A stretch of DNA of 54,343 bases, from positions 1-54,343 of the forward strand of contig JAFDWB010000058.1 in NCBI GenBank assembly GCA_018268675.1, read 5' to 3'. The translations under genes and the position numbers were made by a program. The stretch's first letter is position 1. Every line of letters starts with the position of its first letter. The DNA comes from Actinomycetota bacterium (GTDB lineage Bacteria; Actinomycetota; Thermoleophilia; Solirubrobacterales; 70-9). The notes beneath the pieces are model-generated. The model was not told the origin of the DNA and ran no database searches. It saw only the letters and a program-made list of their open reading frames with translations. Of this stretch, positions 26,153 to 34,712 are shown piece by piece.

Positions 26153-26887
26153 TCAGAGGCCGGCGGCGGTGCGGGCGCTCGCGTGGGCGGCGCGCTCGAG
26201 GGCGTCGGGGAGGGGCTCGAGGGTGGGGCGGGTGCCGTAGCGGTGCTCGAGGGCCAGTTCGACCAGGTGGTCGGCGAGCCAGGCGTTCTTGGGAAGGAGC
26301 GGGCCGTGGAGGTAGGTGCCGAGGAGGTTGTCGCGCCAGACGCCCTCGAGGCCGTCGCCGCCATTGTTGCCATGGCCTTTGACGACGCGGCCGAGGGGGC
26401 GGGCGCTCGGGCCGAGGTAGGTGCGGCCGCCGTGGTTCTCGAAGCCCGCCAGGATCCGCTTCTCGCCGCCGAGCTCGGTCTCGATCGCGACGTTGCCGAT
26501 CAGCCGCGGGCCCGGCTCGCGGACCGTCCACAGGTCGGCCAGGCCGAGGCCCGGGAGCGTCTCGGAGCCGAGCTGGTAGCTCTCGCCGAGCAGCTGGTAG
26601 CCGCCACAGACGGCAAGCAGCGCGGCGCCGTCGTCGACCGCGGCGGCGAGGGCGGTGCGCTTGGTCTCGACCATGTCGGCCGCGACCGCGCGCTGGTCGC
26701 GGTCCTGGCCGCCGCCGATATAGAAGAGGTCGTGCGCGGCTAGATCGACCGCCTCGCCCGGCCCGGCGCCGGCCCAGGTGAACCCGATCCCCCGCCACTC
26801 GCAGCGCCGCCGCAGGAAGAGGATGTTGCCGCGGTCGGCGTAGATGTTCATCTGCTCGGGGTAGAGGCTGAGGACGCGGAGCTCCAT
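26153..26887 (-). CDS. gatD: Lipid II isoglutaminyl synthase, glutaminase subunit GatD
   Basis: Class I glutamine amidotransferase of 244 residues. It supplies ammonia to MurT for amidating the alpha-carboxylate of D-glutamate in lipid II. The nucleophile cysteine is in AVCGGYQLLG (about residue 94), the catalytic histidine in GTYLHGPLLPKN, and the opening LSLYPEQMNIYADRGNI is typical of GatD/CobB-CobQ-like proteins. Its ATG shares one base with the stop of an upstream methyltransferase gene (TGATG); murT is one gene further upstream. Confidence 0.93.
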   Translation of the reverse strand: MELRVLSLYPEQMNIYADRGNILFLRRRCEWRGIGFTWAGAGPGEAVDLAAHDLFYIGGGQDRDQRAVAADMVETKRTALAAAVDDGAALLAVCGGYQLLGESYQLGSETLPGLGLADLWTVREPGPRLIGNVAIETELGGEKRILAGFENHGGRTYLGPSARPLGRVVKGHGNNGGDGLEGVWRDNLLGTYLHGPLLPKNAWLADHLVELALEHRYGTRPTLEPLPDALERAAHASARTAAGL

Positions 26888-27630
26888 CACTCCTCCTCGC
26901 CGAGGACGACGACGGTGGAGCCGACGTGGTCCGCCGTCGGGTCGATATAGAGGCGTTCGATCGCCACCAGGCCGACCTCCACGGCCTCGGCCTCGAGCGC
27001 GGCGGCGCTCAGGGTGCAGATCGTCACCTCGTCGAGGAGGTCGGTCAGCTCGCCGTCCGGGGACACGCGCTGGCGCAGGCGCCGGACGACGATCCGCTCC
27101 GGCCCGACCACCGCCTCGAGCGGCAGGCTCGAGTAGACCCAGCCGTCGACCTCGCGCACGTCGGGGAGGAGCGGCTCGCCTTCCTCGGGCTCCGGCATCC
27201 CCTCGACGATCGCCGCCGCGACGCGGCCGCCGGGGAGGAGCTGCGCGGCGATCGAGTCGAGACAGGCGAGGCGCTCGGCGCGACCGCCGAGCATCTGCAG
27301 CAGCTGCATCGGGGCGAGCGCCAGCGCCACCGGCTCGGGCAGCTCGAAGCCGCGAGCGTCGGCGAGCAGCGGGGTGGCCGGAAGCCCGGCGGCGCGCTCG
27401 CGCTGAGCGGCGATCAGCTCCTCGTCGCGGTCGAGGCCGATCACCTGGTGGCCACGGCGCGCGAGGTGGATCGCGAGCCGCCCGGTGCCGGCGCCGAGCT
27501 CGAGGATCGGGTCCCCGCAGCGGTCGGCGAGCGCGTCCCAGACCCGCAGGTCGGCGGCGTAGGCGCCGCACTCGACGTCGTGCCAGATCGCCGCCTCGAC
27601 GGCCGGGGGGCTCGACCGCTCCCCGCTCAC
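26887..27630 (-). CDS. SAM-dependent methyltransferase between murT and gatD
   Basis: 247-residue class I methyltransferase. It has the SAM-binding ILELGAGTGRLAIHLA, acidic loop GLDRDEEL and an adenine-pocket LLADARGFELP; the post-motif region LALAPMQLLQMLGG is less conserved. Its GTG overlaps the murT stop by 4 nt and its stop overlaps the gatD start by 1 nt, so it is embedded in the operon for lipid II amidation. Substrate unknown; modification of a cell-wall precursor is a reasonable guess from position only. Confidence 0.85.
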   Translation of the reverse strand: MSGERSSPPAVEAAIWHDVECGAYAADLRVWDALADRCGDPILELGAGTGRLAIHLARRGHQVIGLDRDEELIAAQRERAAGLPATPLLADARGFELPEPVALALAPMQLLQMLGGRAERLACLDSIAAQLLPGGRVAAAIVEGMPEPEEGEPLLPDVREVDGWVYSSLPLEAVVGPERIVVRRLRQRVSPDGELTDLLDEVTICTLSAAALEAEAVEVGLVAIERLYIDPTADHVGSTVVVLGEEE

Positions 27631-29048
27631 CGCCAGAACTCCTCGGCGAGGCCGCGATCGGAGAGCAGCTTGCGCAGCTCGAGCAGCGCCGTGTAGGTGG
27701 GGAGGGCGAAGACACGGTCCGCGGCGGCGTCCACCGCGGCGTCGAGCGAGGTGCCGATGTCCGGCTCGACCGCGATCCGATCCTCCGGCCAGCCCGCGTA
27801 CTTCAACCGCAGCGCCATCTCCGGCGCCCGCGTCCCGGCGCAGGTGACGCGCCGCACGGCCGCGCCCAGAACCTCGAAGTCCGCGTCCCAGACCCAGGAG
27901 ACGTCGCGCCCGTCGGCGATCCGGTCGTTGAGCGCGATCCAGAGGTCGATCCCCCCAGCGCGCTCCGCCTCGAGCTTCAGCGTGCGCAGGACCTCGTTCG
28001 CGCCCGCCGGGTTCTTGATCAGCAAGATCGAGAGACGCCTGCCGGCGATCGGGATCGTCTCCACCCGCCCGAACGCCGCCCGCATCCCGCCGAGCGTCGC
28101 CGCGATCCGCTGCGCCTCGACCCCGAGCCGCAGCGCCGCCGCGATCGCCGCCAGGGCGTTGTAGACGTTGTAGAGGCCGGGGAGGGGGAGCTCGACCTCG
28201 ATCTCGCCGCCCGGCACCCGGACGGTCGCCGCCGAGCCCTCCATGCCGCGCAGCTCGATCCGCGTCGCGGCGACGTCGGGCCGCGGCCGCTGCGCGCCGC
28301 AGTTCGGGCACGAGTAGTGGCCGAGGTGCCCGACGAAGGCGACCTCGTAGGCATAGGGGTGCCCGCAGCGGCGGCAGTGCTTGGCGTCGAAGGCGTGCTG
28401 CAGCTCCGGCAGCGCCTGGGTGTGGTCCTCGATCCCGAAGTAGAGCGTGCCCTCGCGCGGGCGCTCGGTGTCGGGATCACGGCCGAGGTCGGCGATCAGC
28501 GGGTCGTCGGCGTTCAGCGCCAGGCCGGTCGCGGCGGGCGTCGCGGCGACCACGTTCGCCCACTCCTCGGCCAGCGCCTCCATCTCGCCGTAGCGGTCGA
28601 GCTGGTCGCGGAAGAGGTTGCCGAGCACGATCAGACGCGGGTGCAGCTGCTGGGCGACACGCGGCAGCCAGGCCTCGTCGACCTCGAAGAGCCCCTCGGC
28701 GCCGCGCTGCTCGAGCAGCGCCGTGGCGACACCCCAGGTCATGTTCGACCCCGCCCGGTTGTGGACCGGCGGGCGCCCCTCGGCGGCGAGGATCGCGGCG
28801 ATCATCCCGGCCGTGGTCGTCTTGCCGTTGGTCGCCGAGACCAGGGTCGCGCCGCCGCGGAGGTCCCGGCCGAGCCGGGCGATCGCCTCCGGCTCGAGGC
28901 GCAGCAGCACCCGTCCCGGCAGCGTCGTGCCGCCGCCGCGCCCGGAGCGCCGGCTCGCCGCCCCGACCGCCCGCGCCAGCACCAGCTTGGTGCCGAAGAC
29001 CGCGCCACCGCGCCGCGCTCGCCCGCCGAACGGGGCCGCGGCGCTCAA
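27627..29048 (-). CDS. murT: Lipid II isoglutaminyl synthase, ligase subunit MurT
   Basis: Mur-ligase-family ATP-dependent partner of GatD, 473 residues. Its features are the P-loop VSATNGKTTTAGM, an ATPase core around FEVDEAWLPRV and GNLFRDQLDRYGE, and a zinc ribbon (CRRCGHP and CPNCGAQ) inserted in the middle domain, a hallmark of MurT. The carboxy-terminal DUF1727 domain is the part that recruits GatD in the family. The TTG start overlaps the upstream lipid-kinase stop by 4 nt. The product amidates D-iso-glutamate in lipid II. Confidence 0.94.
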   Translation of the reverse strand: MSAAAPFGGRARRGGAVFGTKLVLARAVGAASRRSGRGGGTTLPGRVLLRLEPEAIARLGRDLRGGATLVSATNGKTTTAGMIAAILAAEGRPPVHNRAGSNMTWGVATALLEQRGAEGLFEVDEAWLPRVAQQLHPRLIVLGNLFRDQLDRYGEMEALAEEWANVVAATPAATGLALNADDPLIADLGRDPDTERPREGTLYFGIEDHTQALPELQHAFDAKHCRRCGHPYAYEVAFVGHLGHYSCPNCGAQRPRPDVAATRIELRGMEGSAATVRVPGGEIEVELPLPGLYNVYNALAAIAAALRLGVEAQRIAATLGGMRAAFGRVETIPIAGRRLSILLIKNPAGANEVLRTLKLEAERAGGIDLWIALNDRIADGRDVSWVWDADFEVLGAAVRRVTCAGTRAPEMALRLKYAGWPEDRIAVEPDIGTSLDAAVDAAADRVFALPTYTALLELRKLLSDRGLAEEFWR

Positions 29049-29923
29049 GCGGCCGGCGGGACCAGCACGCGCAGGGCGCGCGGGATCACACGCAGGTCGG
29101 CCGGCAGGTCGGTCAGGTGCTCACCGTCGGCGTACACCGCGAAGGGGCGGCTGGCGCTGAGGCCGATCCGCGAGGCGCGCACGACCCGCACCTCCGCGTT
29201 GTTCACGTGGGTGCCCTTGAACACCTTCGGCAGGTTACCCAGGAAGCGCAGCTTGCCGACCTTGGCGATCGTCACCAGGTCAAACTCGCCGTCGTCGAGC
29301 TCGGCGTCCGGCGCGACGTACATGCCGCCGCCGTAGGCGCTGTTGTTGGCGACGACGACCGAGTACCCCTCGAAGCGGGTGCGCTCGGTGCCGATCGCGA
29401 TCGTGAAGCGGGCCGGCTTCCAGCCCACCAGCGTGCGCAGCGCCGCGTAGGCATAGACGAGGTTGCCGCGCATCAGCCGCGCCTCGTTGGCGCGCCGGTT
29501 GGCCTCCGAGTCGAAGCCGGCGCTGGCGATGCCGAGGAACCGCTTGCCGTTCACCTCGCCGACGTCGATCGCGCGGCTATGGCCGGCGAGCACGATCTCG
29601 ATCGCCGCCTCCGGCTGCTCCGGGATGCCGAGCACGCGGGCGAGGTCGTTGCCGCGGCCGACCGGGACCAGCCCCAGCGGCGTCTCGGCGCCCGCCATCG
29701 CACCGCCGATCGCGCCCAGCATCCCGTCCCCGCTCACCACCACCGGCAGCTCGCCGGCGTCGACCGCGGCGAGCGCCTGGGCGACCCCGTGCTCGAGGCT
29801 CTTGGTGCGGACGACGCGGAACGGGGCGCGGCGCTGGTCGAGGACCGCCTCGATCCGCGGCAGCACCTTCAGCGCCCGGCCGCCGCTCGATGAGGGGTTG
29901 GCGAGCAGGACCAGCGGCTGCAT
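29045..29923 (-). CDS. Diacylglycerol/lipid kinase (DagK/YegS family)
   Basis: 292-residue lipid kinase catalytic domain with ANPSSSGGRA, SGDGMLGAIGG (the GGDGT-type nucleotide loop, first Gly changed to Ser) and VPVGRGNDLARVLGI. It also shows the carboxy-terminal YVAPDAELDDGEFDLV segment. It likely phosphorylates diacylglycerol or a related lipid at the inner membrane face. On the minus strand TAGGGT ends 6 nt before the ATG, and its TAG is the stop codon of the upstream methyltransferase gene. It heads the murT-gatD operon. Confidence 0.92.
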   Translation of the reverse strand: MQPLVLLANPSSSGGRALKVLPRIEAVLDQRRAPFRVVRTKSLEHGVAQALAAVDAGELPVVVSGDGMLGAIGGAMAGAETPLGLVPVGRGNDLARVLGIPEQPEAAIEIVLAGHSRAIDVGEVNGKRFLGIASAGFDSEANRRANEARLMRGNLVYAYAALRTLVGWKPARFTIAIGTERTRFEGYSVVVANNSAYGGGMYVAPDAELDDGEFDLVTIAKVGKLRFLGNLPKVFKGTHVNNAEVRVVRASRIGLSASRPFAVYADGEHLTDLPADLRVIPRALRVLVPPAA

Positions 29924-29932
29924 CGGGCAACC

Positions 29933-30421
29933 CTACGCGGCGCCCAGGCGGGCGACCGCGAAGGCACCGTCGCCCGCGCGCCCCGCGGCGATCTCCTCGA
30001 AGCCGCACCCCCGCAGGCCACGGGAGAACCGTCTGGCCGCGAAGCCGCTGCCGCCGGCCTCGCCGCGGGTCGCGACCACGATCAGGTGGCCGCCGGGCCG
30101 CAGCACGCGGGCGAGCTCCCGCGGCGCCGGGCGCGCGTCGACCGCGGCGACGAGGTCGAAGTGGTCCTGCGGGTAGGGGAGGCGCCGCGGCCCGCCCACC
30201 TTGAAGGCGACGCGCCCCTCCGGATCGAGCCCGACCCGCTGGGTCGCGGCGGCGATCGCGCCCGCGTCGGCATCGATTCCCCGCACCCGCGCGGTGGGGA
30301 ACTCGCGGGCGAGGAAGAGCGCCGCCTCGCCGTCCCCGCAACCGACCTGGAGGACGCGCTCGGGGGCGCCGACGTGGAGGACCGCGGCGGCCAGAGGCGT
30401 CAGCGGCGGCGGGCTCGACAT
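29933..30421 (-). CDS. Small class I SAM-dependent methyltransferase
   Basis: 162-residue methyltransferase core with VLQVGCGDGEAALFLA (motif I), GIDADAGAIAAA, DHFDLVAAVDARP (motif IV region) and ELARVLRPGGHLIVVAT (post-motif). It lacks extra domains, so it is near the minimum fold. Substrate unknown. TACGAT ends 7 nt before the ATG on the minus strand, indicating a leaderless start. It is divergent from the peptidyl-prolyl isomerase gene. Confidence 0.85.
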   Translation of the reverse strand: MSSPPPLTPLAAAVLHVGAPERVLQVGCGDGEAALFLAREFPTARVRGIDADAGAIAAATQRVGLDPEGRVAFKVGGPRRLPYPQDHFDLVAAVDARPAPRELARVLRPGGHLIVVATRGEAGGSGFAARRFSRGLRGCGFEEIAAGRAGDGAFAVARLGAA

Positions 30422-30459
30422 CGATTCGATCGTAATTGCTCTACTCTCCTGGACCGACG
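30422..30459. promoter_or_regulatory. Divergent promoters: methyltransferase and peptidyl-prolyl isomerase
   Basis: On the minus strand TACGAT (30429-30434) lies 7 nt before the methyltransferase ATG. On the plus strand TACTCT (30442-30447) lies 12 nt before the isomerase GTG. The plus-strand TTG at 30436 was not chosen as start because it precedes this hexamer. Confidence 0.45.
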
Positions 30460-31197
30460 GTGGGGGACCAGTTCGACAAACGGTGGTACATCCTGGGCGG
30501 ATTCGCCGTGCTGGCCGCGGTGATCGTCGGGATCATCCTGATCTCGCGCGGCGGCGGCGGTGGCAGCTCGAGCACCGAAACGACGACCACCGCGAGCAAG
30601 GAATCCGGCACGGAAGAAGGCGCGAAGGAAACCGCGAACGCCGCCAAGGGCTGCACCAAGGTCGCCCAGCCGAAGCCGCGCAAAGAGAGCCTGCCGAAGC
30701 CGAAGATGACGACGAAGAAGGGCGAAAAGGTGACCGCCGTGGTCGAAACCAACTGCGGCACCTTCGACATCGCCCTGGCGACCACCGAAGCGCCGACGAT
30801 CGCCAACTCCTTCGCCTACCTCGCCGAAGAAGGCTTCTACAACGAACTGACCTTCCACCGGATCGTCCCCGAATTCGTGATCCAGGGCGGTGACCCGACC
30901 GGCACCGGCACCGGCGGCCCGGGCTACGAAGTGGTCGAAGCGCCGCCCAAGAACCTCAAATACACGATCGGCACGGTGGCGATGGCGAAGTCCTCGGCAG
31001 CGCCGGCGGGCGCCTCGGGCAGCCAGTTCTACGTCGTCAGTGGCCCGCAGGGGGAAACGCTGCCGCCCGAATACGCGCTGGTCGGCAAAGTCACCAAGGG
31101 CCTCGACGTGGTCAAGCGGATCGGCGCGCTCGGCGGCCCGGAAGAAAAACCGACCCAGCCCGTGGTGATCGAAAAGATGTCGATCGAACGCGGGTAG
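30460..31197 (+). CDS. Membrane-anchored cyclophilin-type peptidyl-prolyl isomerase
   Basis: 245-residue protein. A short cytoplasmic tail is followed by a membrane anchor (about residues 10-28), a Gly/Ser/Thr linker, and a cyclophilin domain with FDIALATTEAPTIANSFAYL, FHRIVPEFVIQGGDPTGTG and SGSQFYVVSG. It would catalyse proline isomerisation during folding outside the membrane. It precedes a peroxiredoxin and stands near VKOR and DsbA-like genes. Of 21 glutamates, 20 are GAA. Confidence 0.92.
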   Translation: MGDQFDKRWYILGGFAVLAAVIVGIILISRGGGGGSSSTETTTTASKESGTEEGAKETANAAKGCTKVAQPKPRKESLPKPKMTTKKGEKVTAVVETNCGTFDIALATTEAPTIANSFAYLAEEGFYNELTFHRIVPEFVIQGGDPTGTGTGGPGYEVVEAPPKNLKYTIGTVAMAKSSAAPAGASGSQFYVVSGPQGETLPPEYALVGKVTKGLDVVKRIGALGGPEEKPTQPVVIEKMSIERG

Positions 31198-31208
31198 AGG
31201 TCGCTACG

Positions 31209-31220
31209 TAAGCTCTGGCA
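31209..31220 (+). promoter_or_regulatory. -10 hexamer of the peroxiredoxin gene, leaderless configuration
   Basis: TAAGCT at 31209-31214 ends 6 nt before the GTG start at 31221. Confidence 0.45.
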
Positions 31221-31673
31221 GTGGCCAAGCCGAACGTCGGGGACATGGCGCCGGAGTTCGAGCTCCCCGGCACGGGAGGGCGCACCTACCGCCTGTCCGA
31301 CTATCGCGGCCGCAAGGTCGTCCTCGCCTTCTACCCGGGCGATTTCACCGCCGTCTGCACGAAGCAGTTCTGCTCCTACCGCGACGAAGGCGAGCGGCTC
31401 GACCAGCTCGGCGCCGACGTGCTCGGGATCTCGCCGCAGTCGGTCGACTCGCACGAGCGCTTCACCGAGGAGAAGCGGCTGAACGTGCCGCTGCTGGCCG
31501 ACGAGGACAAGGCGGTCGCCAAGGCCTACGGAGTCGCCGCCGGGCCCTTGATCCGGCGCTCGATCTTCGTCGTCGACGAGGAGGGCCGGATCGGGTACCG
31601 CAAGGTGAGCCTGGCGGGGCTCACCTACGAGTCCGTCGAGGACCTGGAGCGGGCCGTGGCAGGGGTCGGCTGA
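31221..31673 (+). CDS. Peroxiredoxin (Bcp/AhpE-like)
   Basis: 150-residue thioredoxin-fold peroxidase reducing hydroperoxides. The peroxidatic cysteine is in [19 protein letters not shown], and the second cysteine five residues later matches the resolving cysteine of BCP proteins. Other marks are [15 protein letters not shown] and [16 protein letters not shown]. It uses GAG for 12 of 13 glutamates, a useful contrast with the exported neighbour upstream. Its stop shares one base with the ATG of the following hydrolase (TGATG). Confidence 0.94.
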   Translation: MAKPNVGDMAPEFELPGTGGRTYRLSDYRGRKVVLAFYPGDFTAVCTKQFCSYRDEGERLDQLGADVLGISPQSVDSHERFTEEKRLNVPLLADEDKAVAKAYGVAAGPLIRRSIFVVDEEGRIGYRKVSLAGLTYESVEDLERAVAGVG

Positions 31674-32524
31674 TGCCCGCCGAGGCGGCCGAGTTCGCCG
31701 TCGGCCCGGCGGCGCCGGTGCTGCGCGGCTCCGCCGCGGGGGAGGGGCCGCCGATCGTTCTCTGCCACGGGCTGACCGCGAGCCGGCGCTACGTCGTCCA
31801 CGGCTCGCGCTTCCTCGAGCGGGCCGGGCACCGGGTCATCACCTACGACGCGCGGGGGCACGGGGAGTCCGACCCCGCCCCGCCCGGACAGAGTTATGGA
31901 TACCCGGAGCTGATCGCCGACCTCGAGCGGGTGGTCGCGGCGGAGGTCGGCGAGGGCCGCTTCCTGCTCGGCGGCCACTCGATGGGCGCCCACACCGCGG
32001 TCGGCTACGCGCTCGCCCATCCGGAGCGGTTGAGCGGCCTGGTGATCGTCGGGCCGACCTACACCGGGGGCCCGCTCGCGCCCGCGGCGCGCGCCTACTG
32101 GGAGGGGCTCGCGGCCGCGCTGGAAGCAGGCGGGATCGACGGCTTCGTCGAGTACCTGATCCGCGAGGGGAGGACGGCGGAGCCCTGGCGCGACTCGGTG
32201 GCGCGGGTCAGCCGCGAACGGATGGAGCTGCATCGCGACCTCGGCGCGATCGCGCGGGCCCTGCGCGAGACGCCCGCCTCGCAGCCGTTCGGCTCGCTCG
32301 CCGACCTCTCCGGGCTCGAGGTCCCGGCGCTCGTGGTCGCCTCCCACGACCAGGCCGATCCGGGCCATCCCTACGCGGTGGCGGCCGATTACGCGGCGAC
32401 CTTGCCGCGAGGGCGCCTGATCAGCGAGGATGAGGGGCAATCGCCGCTGGCCTGGCAGGGAGGGCGGCTCTCGCGGGAGATCTCCTTATTCGCGCTTGAG
32501 CCAGAAGTGGCACTATCCAGCTAG
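31673..32524 (+). CDS. Alpha/beta-fold hydrolase
   Basis: 283-residue hydrolase. The oxyanion region is VLCHGLTASRRYV, DARGHGESDP precedes the nucleophile elbow GGHSMGAH (Ser about residue 102), and a cap domain lies around residues 140-220. The family's acid (ASHDQADPGHP) is visible, but the expected catalytic histidine near the end is not obvious. The function may be an esterase or C-C hydrolase; substrate unknown. It is coupled to the peroxiredoxin gene. Confidence 0.87.
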   Translation: MPAEAAEFAVGPAAPVLRGSAAGEGPPIVLCHGLTASRRYVVHGSRFLERAGHRVITYDARGHGESDPAPPGQSYGYPELIADLERVVAAEVGEGRFLLGGHSMGAHTAVGYALAHPERLSGLVIVGPTYTGGPLAPAARAYWEGLAAALEAGGIDGFVEYLIREGRTAEPWRDSVARVSRERMELHRDLGAIARALRETPASQPFGSLADLSGLEVPALVVASHDQADPGHPYAVAADYAATLPRGRLISEDEGQSPLAWQGGRLSREISLFALEPEVALSS

Positions 32525-32533
32525 AGGATTGGT

Positions 32534-33022
32534 ATGAGTTTTCCGAGTGAACGAATTCTGCGGATCGCGATCGCCTTCATCGGCGTCGTCGGCCTCTGCG
32601 TGGCCACCTACATCTTCATCTCGGACTCGACCTCGGGCGCGCCGGCCTGCCTGGCCGGGGGCGGTGGCTGCGAGACGGTCGCCAAGAGCTCCTACTCGCA
32701 CATCCTCGGGATCAACGTCGCCGTCTTCGGCATCGTCGGGTGGATCCTGATCCTCGGCACGGTTCTGTGGGGCAACGATTACGCGCGCCTGGCGGGCTTC
32801 CTGTTCACGCTCGGCGGCTTCGGCTTCAGCATCTACCTGACCTATCTGGAGATCTGGAAGATCGAAGCGATCTGCCAGTGGTGCGTCGCCAACGCGGTCC
32901 TGATGACGATCTGCTTCGCGCTCAACGTGACGCGGCTGCTGGGGTATGTCGGGACCCCCGACGGTGGCGCGGTCGTGGGCGGCGGGGGAGGGACCGCGCG
33001 GCCGATCGCCGAAGACGGCTGA
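32534..33022 (+). CDS. Vitamin K epoxide reductase (VKOR) family protein
   Basis: Integral membrane quinone-linked oxidase of 162 residues with four to five helices. It re-oxidises DsbA-like proteins in actinobacteria (the DsbB role). The CxxC pair is ICQWCVANA, and the loop cysteines are in ACLAGGGGCETVAKS. This fits its position immediately before two DsbA-like genes, which are the natural partners. There is no fused thioredoxin domain. Confidence 0.93.
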   Translation: MSFPSERILRIAIAFIGVVGLCVATYIFISDSTSGAPACLAGGGGCETVAKSSYSHILGINVAVFGIVGWILILGTVLWGNDYARLAGFLFTLGGFGFSIYLTYLEIWKIEAICQWCVANAVLMTICFALNVTRLLGYVGTPDGGAVVGGGGGTARPIAEDG

Positions 33023-33111
33023 GCCGGCGCGGGTCCGATGATCCGCAGATCACTAAGGTCACAAGACCGACGCCAGCAGGTTTTCGCACGTAAACGACAC
33101 GGAGAGGGACG

Positions 33112-33882
33112 ATGAGCAACCAGCGCGACAGGGAGAAACGCCGGGAAGAACGCCTCGCGGCCGAAGCGGAAGCGGCGAGCGGTGACCGCCGCACGCGCCT
33201 CCTCCAGCTCTCCGCCGGGGGAGTGTTCCTGGCCGTCATCGTCGTCGTCGTGGTGATCATCGTGGCGAGCTCCGGCAGCAGCTCCGGGGGCAGCGCCGCG
33301 AACCTGGTCGAAAAAGAGAACGTCGAAAAGCTGCTCGCGGGGATCCCGCAGAACAAGACCGTGCTCGGCAGCCACAACGCCCCGGTGAAGCTCTACGAGT
33401 ACGGCGACCTTCAGTGCCCGGTCTGCAAAGCGTATTCGGAAGAAGTCCTGCCGAAGATCTTCGAAAACCAGGTGAAAAACGGTGAAGTGAGCATCACCTT
33501 CCGCAACTTCATCATCATCGGGCCGCAGTCGATCCCGGCCGGAGAAGCCGCCTACGCCGCCGGGGAACAGGGCAAAGGCTGGAACTTCATCGAGACCTGG
33601 TACCGCAACCAGGGCAAAGAGAACTCCGGCTACGCGACCGACGAATTCATCGAATCGATGGCCAAATACGTCGGCGTCCCGAACATCGCCCAGTGGAAAC
33701 AGGAATGGAAGAGCGGCAAGTTCAAGAAGCAGGTCGAAGCGACGACCCAACAGGCGGAAAAACTCGGGTTCTCCGGGACGCCGTCGTTCTCGATCGAAGG
33801 CCCGAAATCCAACGGGCTCGAACTCCTGGGCACCCCCGGCTCGACCGAAGCGATCGAAGAAGCGATCAAAAAGGCGAGCTGA
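33112..33882 (+). CDS. DsbA-like thioredoxin-fold protein 1
   Basis: 256-residue membrane-anchored oxidoreductase. A charged amino-terminal tail and one helix (about residues 33-52) precede a DsbA-type domain with active site CPVC in YGDLQCPVCKAYSEE and the cis-proline region GFSGTPSFSIEG. It should introduce disulfides outside the membrane, re-oxidised by the VKOR just upstream. GAGAGGG precedes the ATG. Glutamates are 22 GAA to 5 GAG. The next gene is a clear paralogue. Confidence 0.93.
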   Translation: MSNQRDREKRREERLAAEAEAASGDRRTRLLQLSAGGVFLAVIVVVVVIIVASSGSSSGGSAANLVEKENVEKLLAGIPQNKTVLGSHNAPVKLYEYGDLQCPVCKAYSEEVLPKIFENQVKNGEVSITFRNFIIIGPQSIPAGEAAYAAGEQGKGWNFIETWYRNQGKENSGYATDEFIESMAKYVGVPNIAQWKQEWKSGKFKKQVEATTQQAEKLGFSGTPSFSIEGPKSNGLELLGTPGSTEAIEEAIKKAS

Positions 33883-33883
33883 G

Positions 33884-34588
33884 GTGGAACCCGACCGGCG
33901 GGGCCGCCTGCTGCAGCTCGCGGCGGGCGGCGCCTTCCTGGCGATCATCGTCGTGGTCGTGGTGATCGTCGTGGCGAGCTCGGGCGGCGGCTCCGGCGAA
34001 TCCTCGAGCGTGGTCGAGAAGCCGCAGGTGGAAAAGCTCCTCGGCGGCATCCCGCAGAGCGCGACCGTGCTCGGCAGCCACAGTGCCCCGGTGAAGCTCT
34101 TCGAGTACGGGGACCTTCAGTGCCCCTTCTGCAAAGCGAACGCCGAAACGGTGACGCCGGAAATCATCGAAAACCAGGTCCGCGGCGGCGAAGTCAGCAT
34201 CACCTTCCGCAACTTCATCATCATCGGCCCCCAATCGATCCCGGCCGGGGAAGCGGCCCTCGCCGCGGGCGCCCAGCACAAGGCCTGGAACTTCATCGAG
34301 CTCTTCTACCGCAACCAGCGCAAGGAGAACTCCGGCTACGTGACCGAATCCTTCATCGAATCGATCGGCGAAGCCGCGGGCATTCCGGACCTCGCCAGGT
34401 GGAACCAGGAACGCAAGAGCCACAAGTACAGGCACCAGATCGAAGAAACGACCAAACAGGCCCGAAAACTCGGCTTCGGCGGCACGCCCTCGTTCGCGAT
34501 CGAAGGCCCGCATTCCAACGGCCTGCAACTCCTCGGCACCCCCGAATCGACCGAGCAGCTCGAAGAAGCGACAAAAAAGGCCGGCTGA
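33884..34588 (+). CDS. DsbA-like thioredoxin-fold protein 2
   Basis: 234-residue paralogue of the preceding gene, starting GTG one base after its stop. It has a membrane anchor at about residues 8-28 and active site CPFC in YGDLQCPFCKANAET. Long stretches match the first copy, for example ITFRNFIIIGPQSIPAGEAA. The dipeptide between the cysteines differs (Pro-Phe against Pro-Val), which in this family tunes redox potential, so the two may divide labour. Glutamates are 18 GAA to 5 GAG. Confidence 0.93.
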   Translation: MEPDRRGRLLQLAAGGAFLAIIVVVVVIVVASSGGGSGESSSVVEKPQVEKLLGGIPQSATVLGSHSAPVKLFEYGDLQCPFCKANAETVTPEIIENQVRGGEVSITFRNFIIIGPQSIPAGEAALAAGAQHKAWNFIELFYRNQRKENSGYVTESFIESIGEAAGIPDLARWNQERKSHKYRHQIEETTKQARKLGFGGTPSFAIEGPHSNGLQLLGTPESTEQLEEATKKAG

Positions 34589-34639
34589 CCCGGCGTGCCG
34601 CGGGAGAGGGGCCGGACGAGTCGTGTCTCCCGGCCTAAG

Positions 34640-34662
34640 TTGACATAACCATGATTATCGTG
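34640..34662. promoter_or_regulatory. AT-rich island with TTGACA and near-palindrome
   Basis: In a very GC-rich setting, 34640-34660 reads TTGACATAACCATGATTATCG. TTGACA is a perfect -35 hexamer, but no -10 is found at normal spacing. ATAACCATGATTAT (34645-34658) is palindromic at 12 of 14 positions. It lies between convergent genes, so no start codon is served on either strand. Function unknown. Confidence 0.3.
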
Positions 34663-34712
34663 CGTTGGGGCTGAGGATGGACCGTCCTCGGCCTCCCGCG
34701 CGCGCCAGCCTC

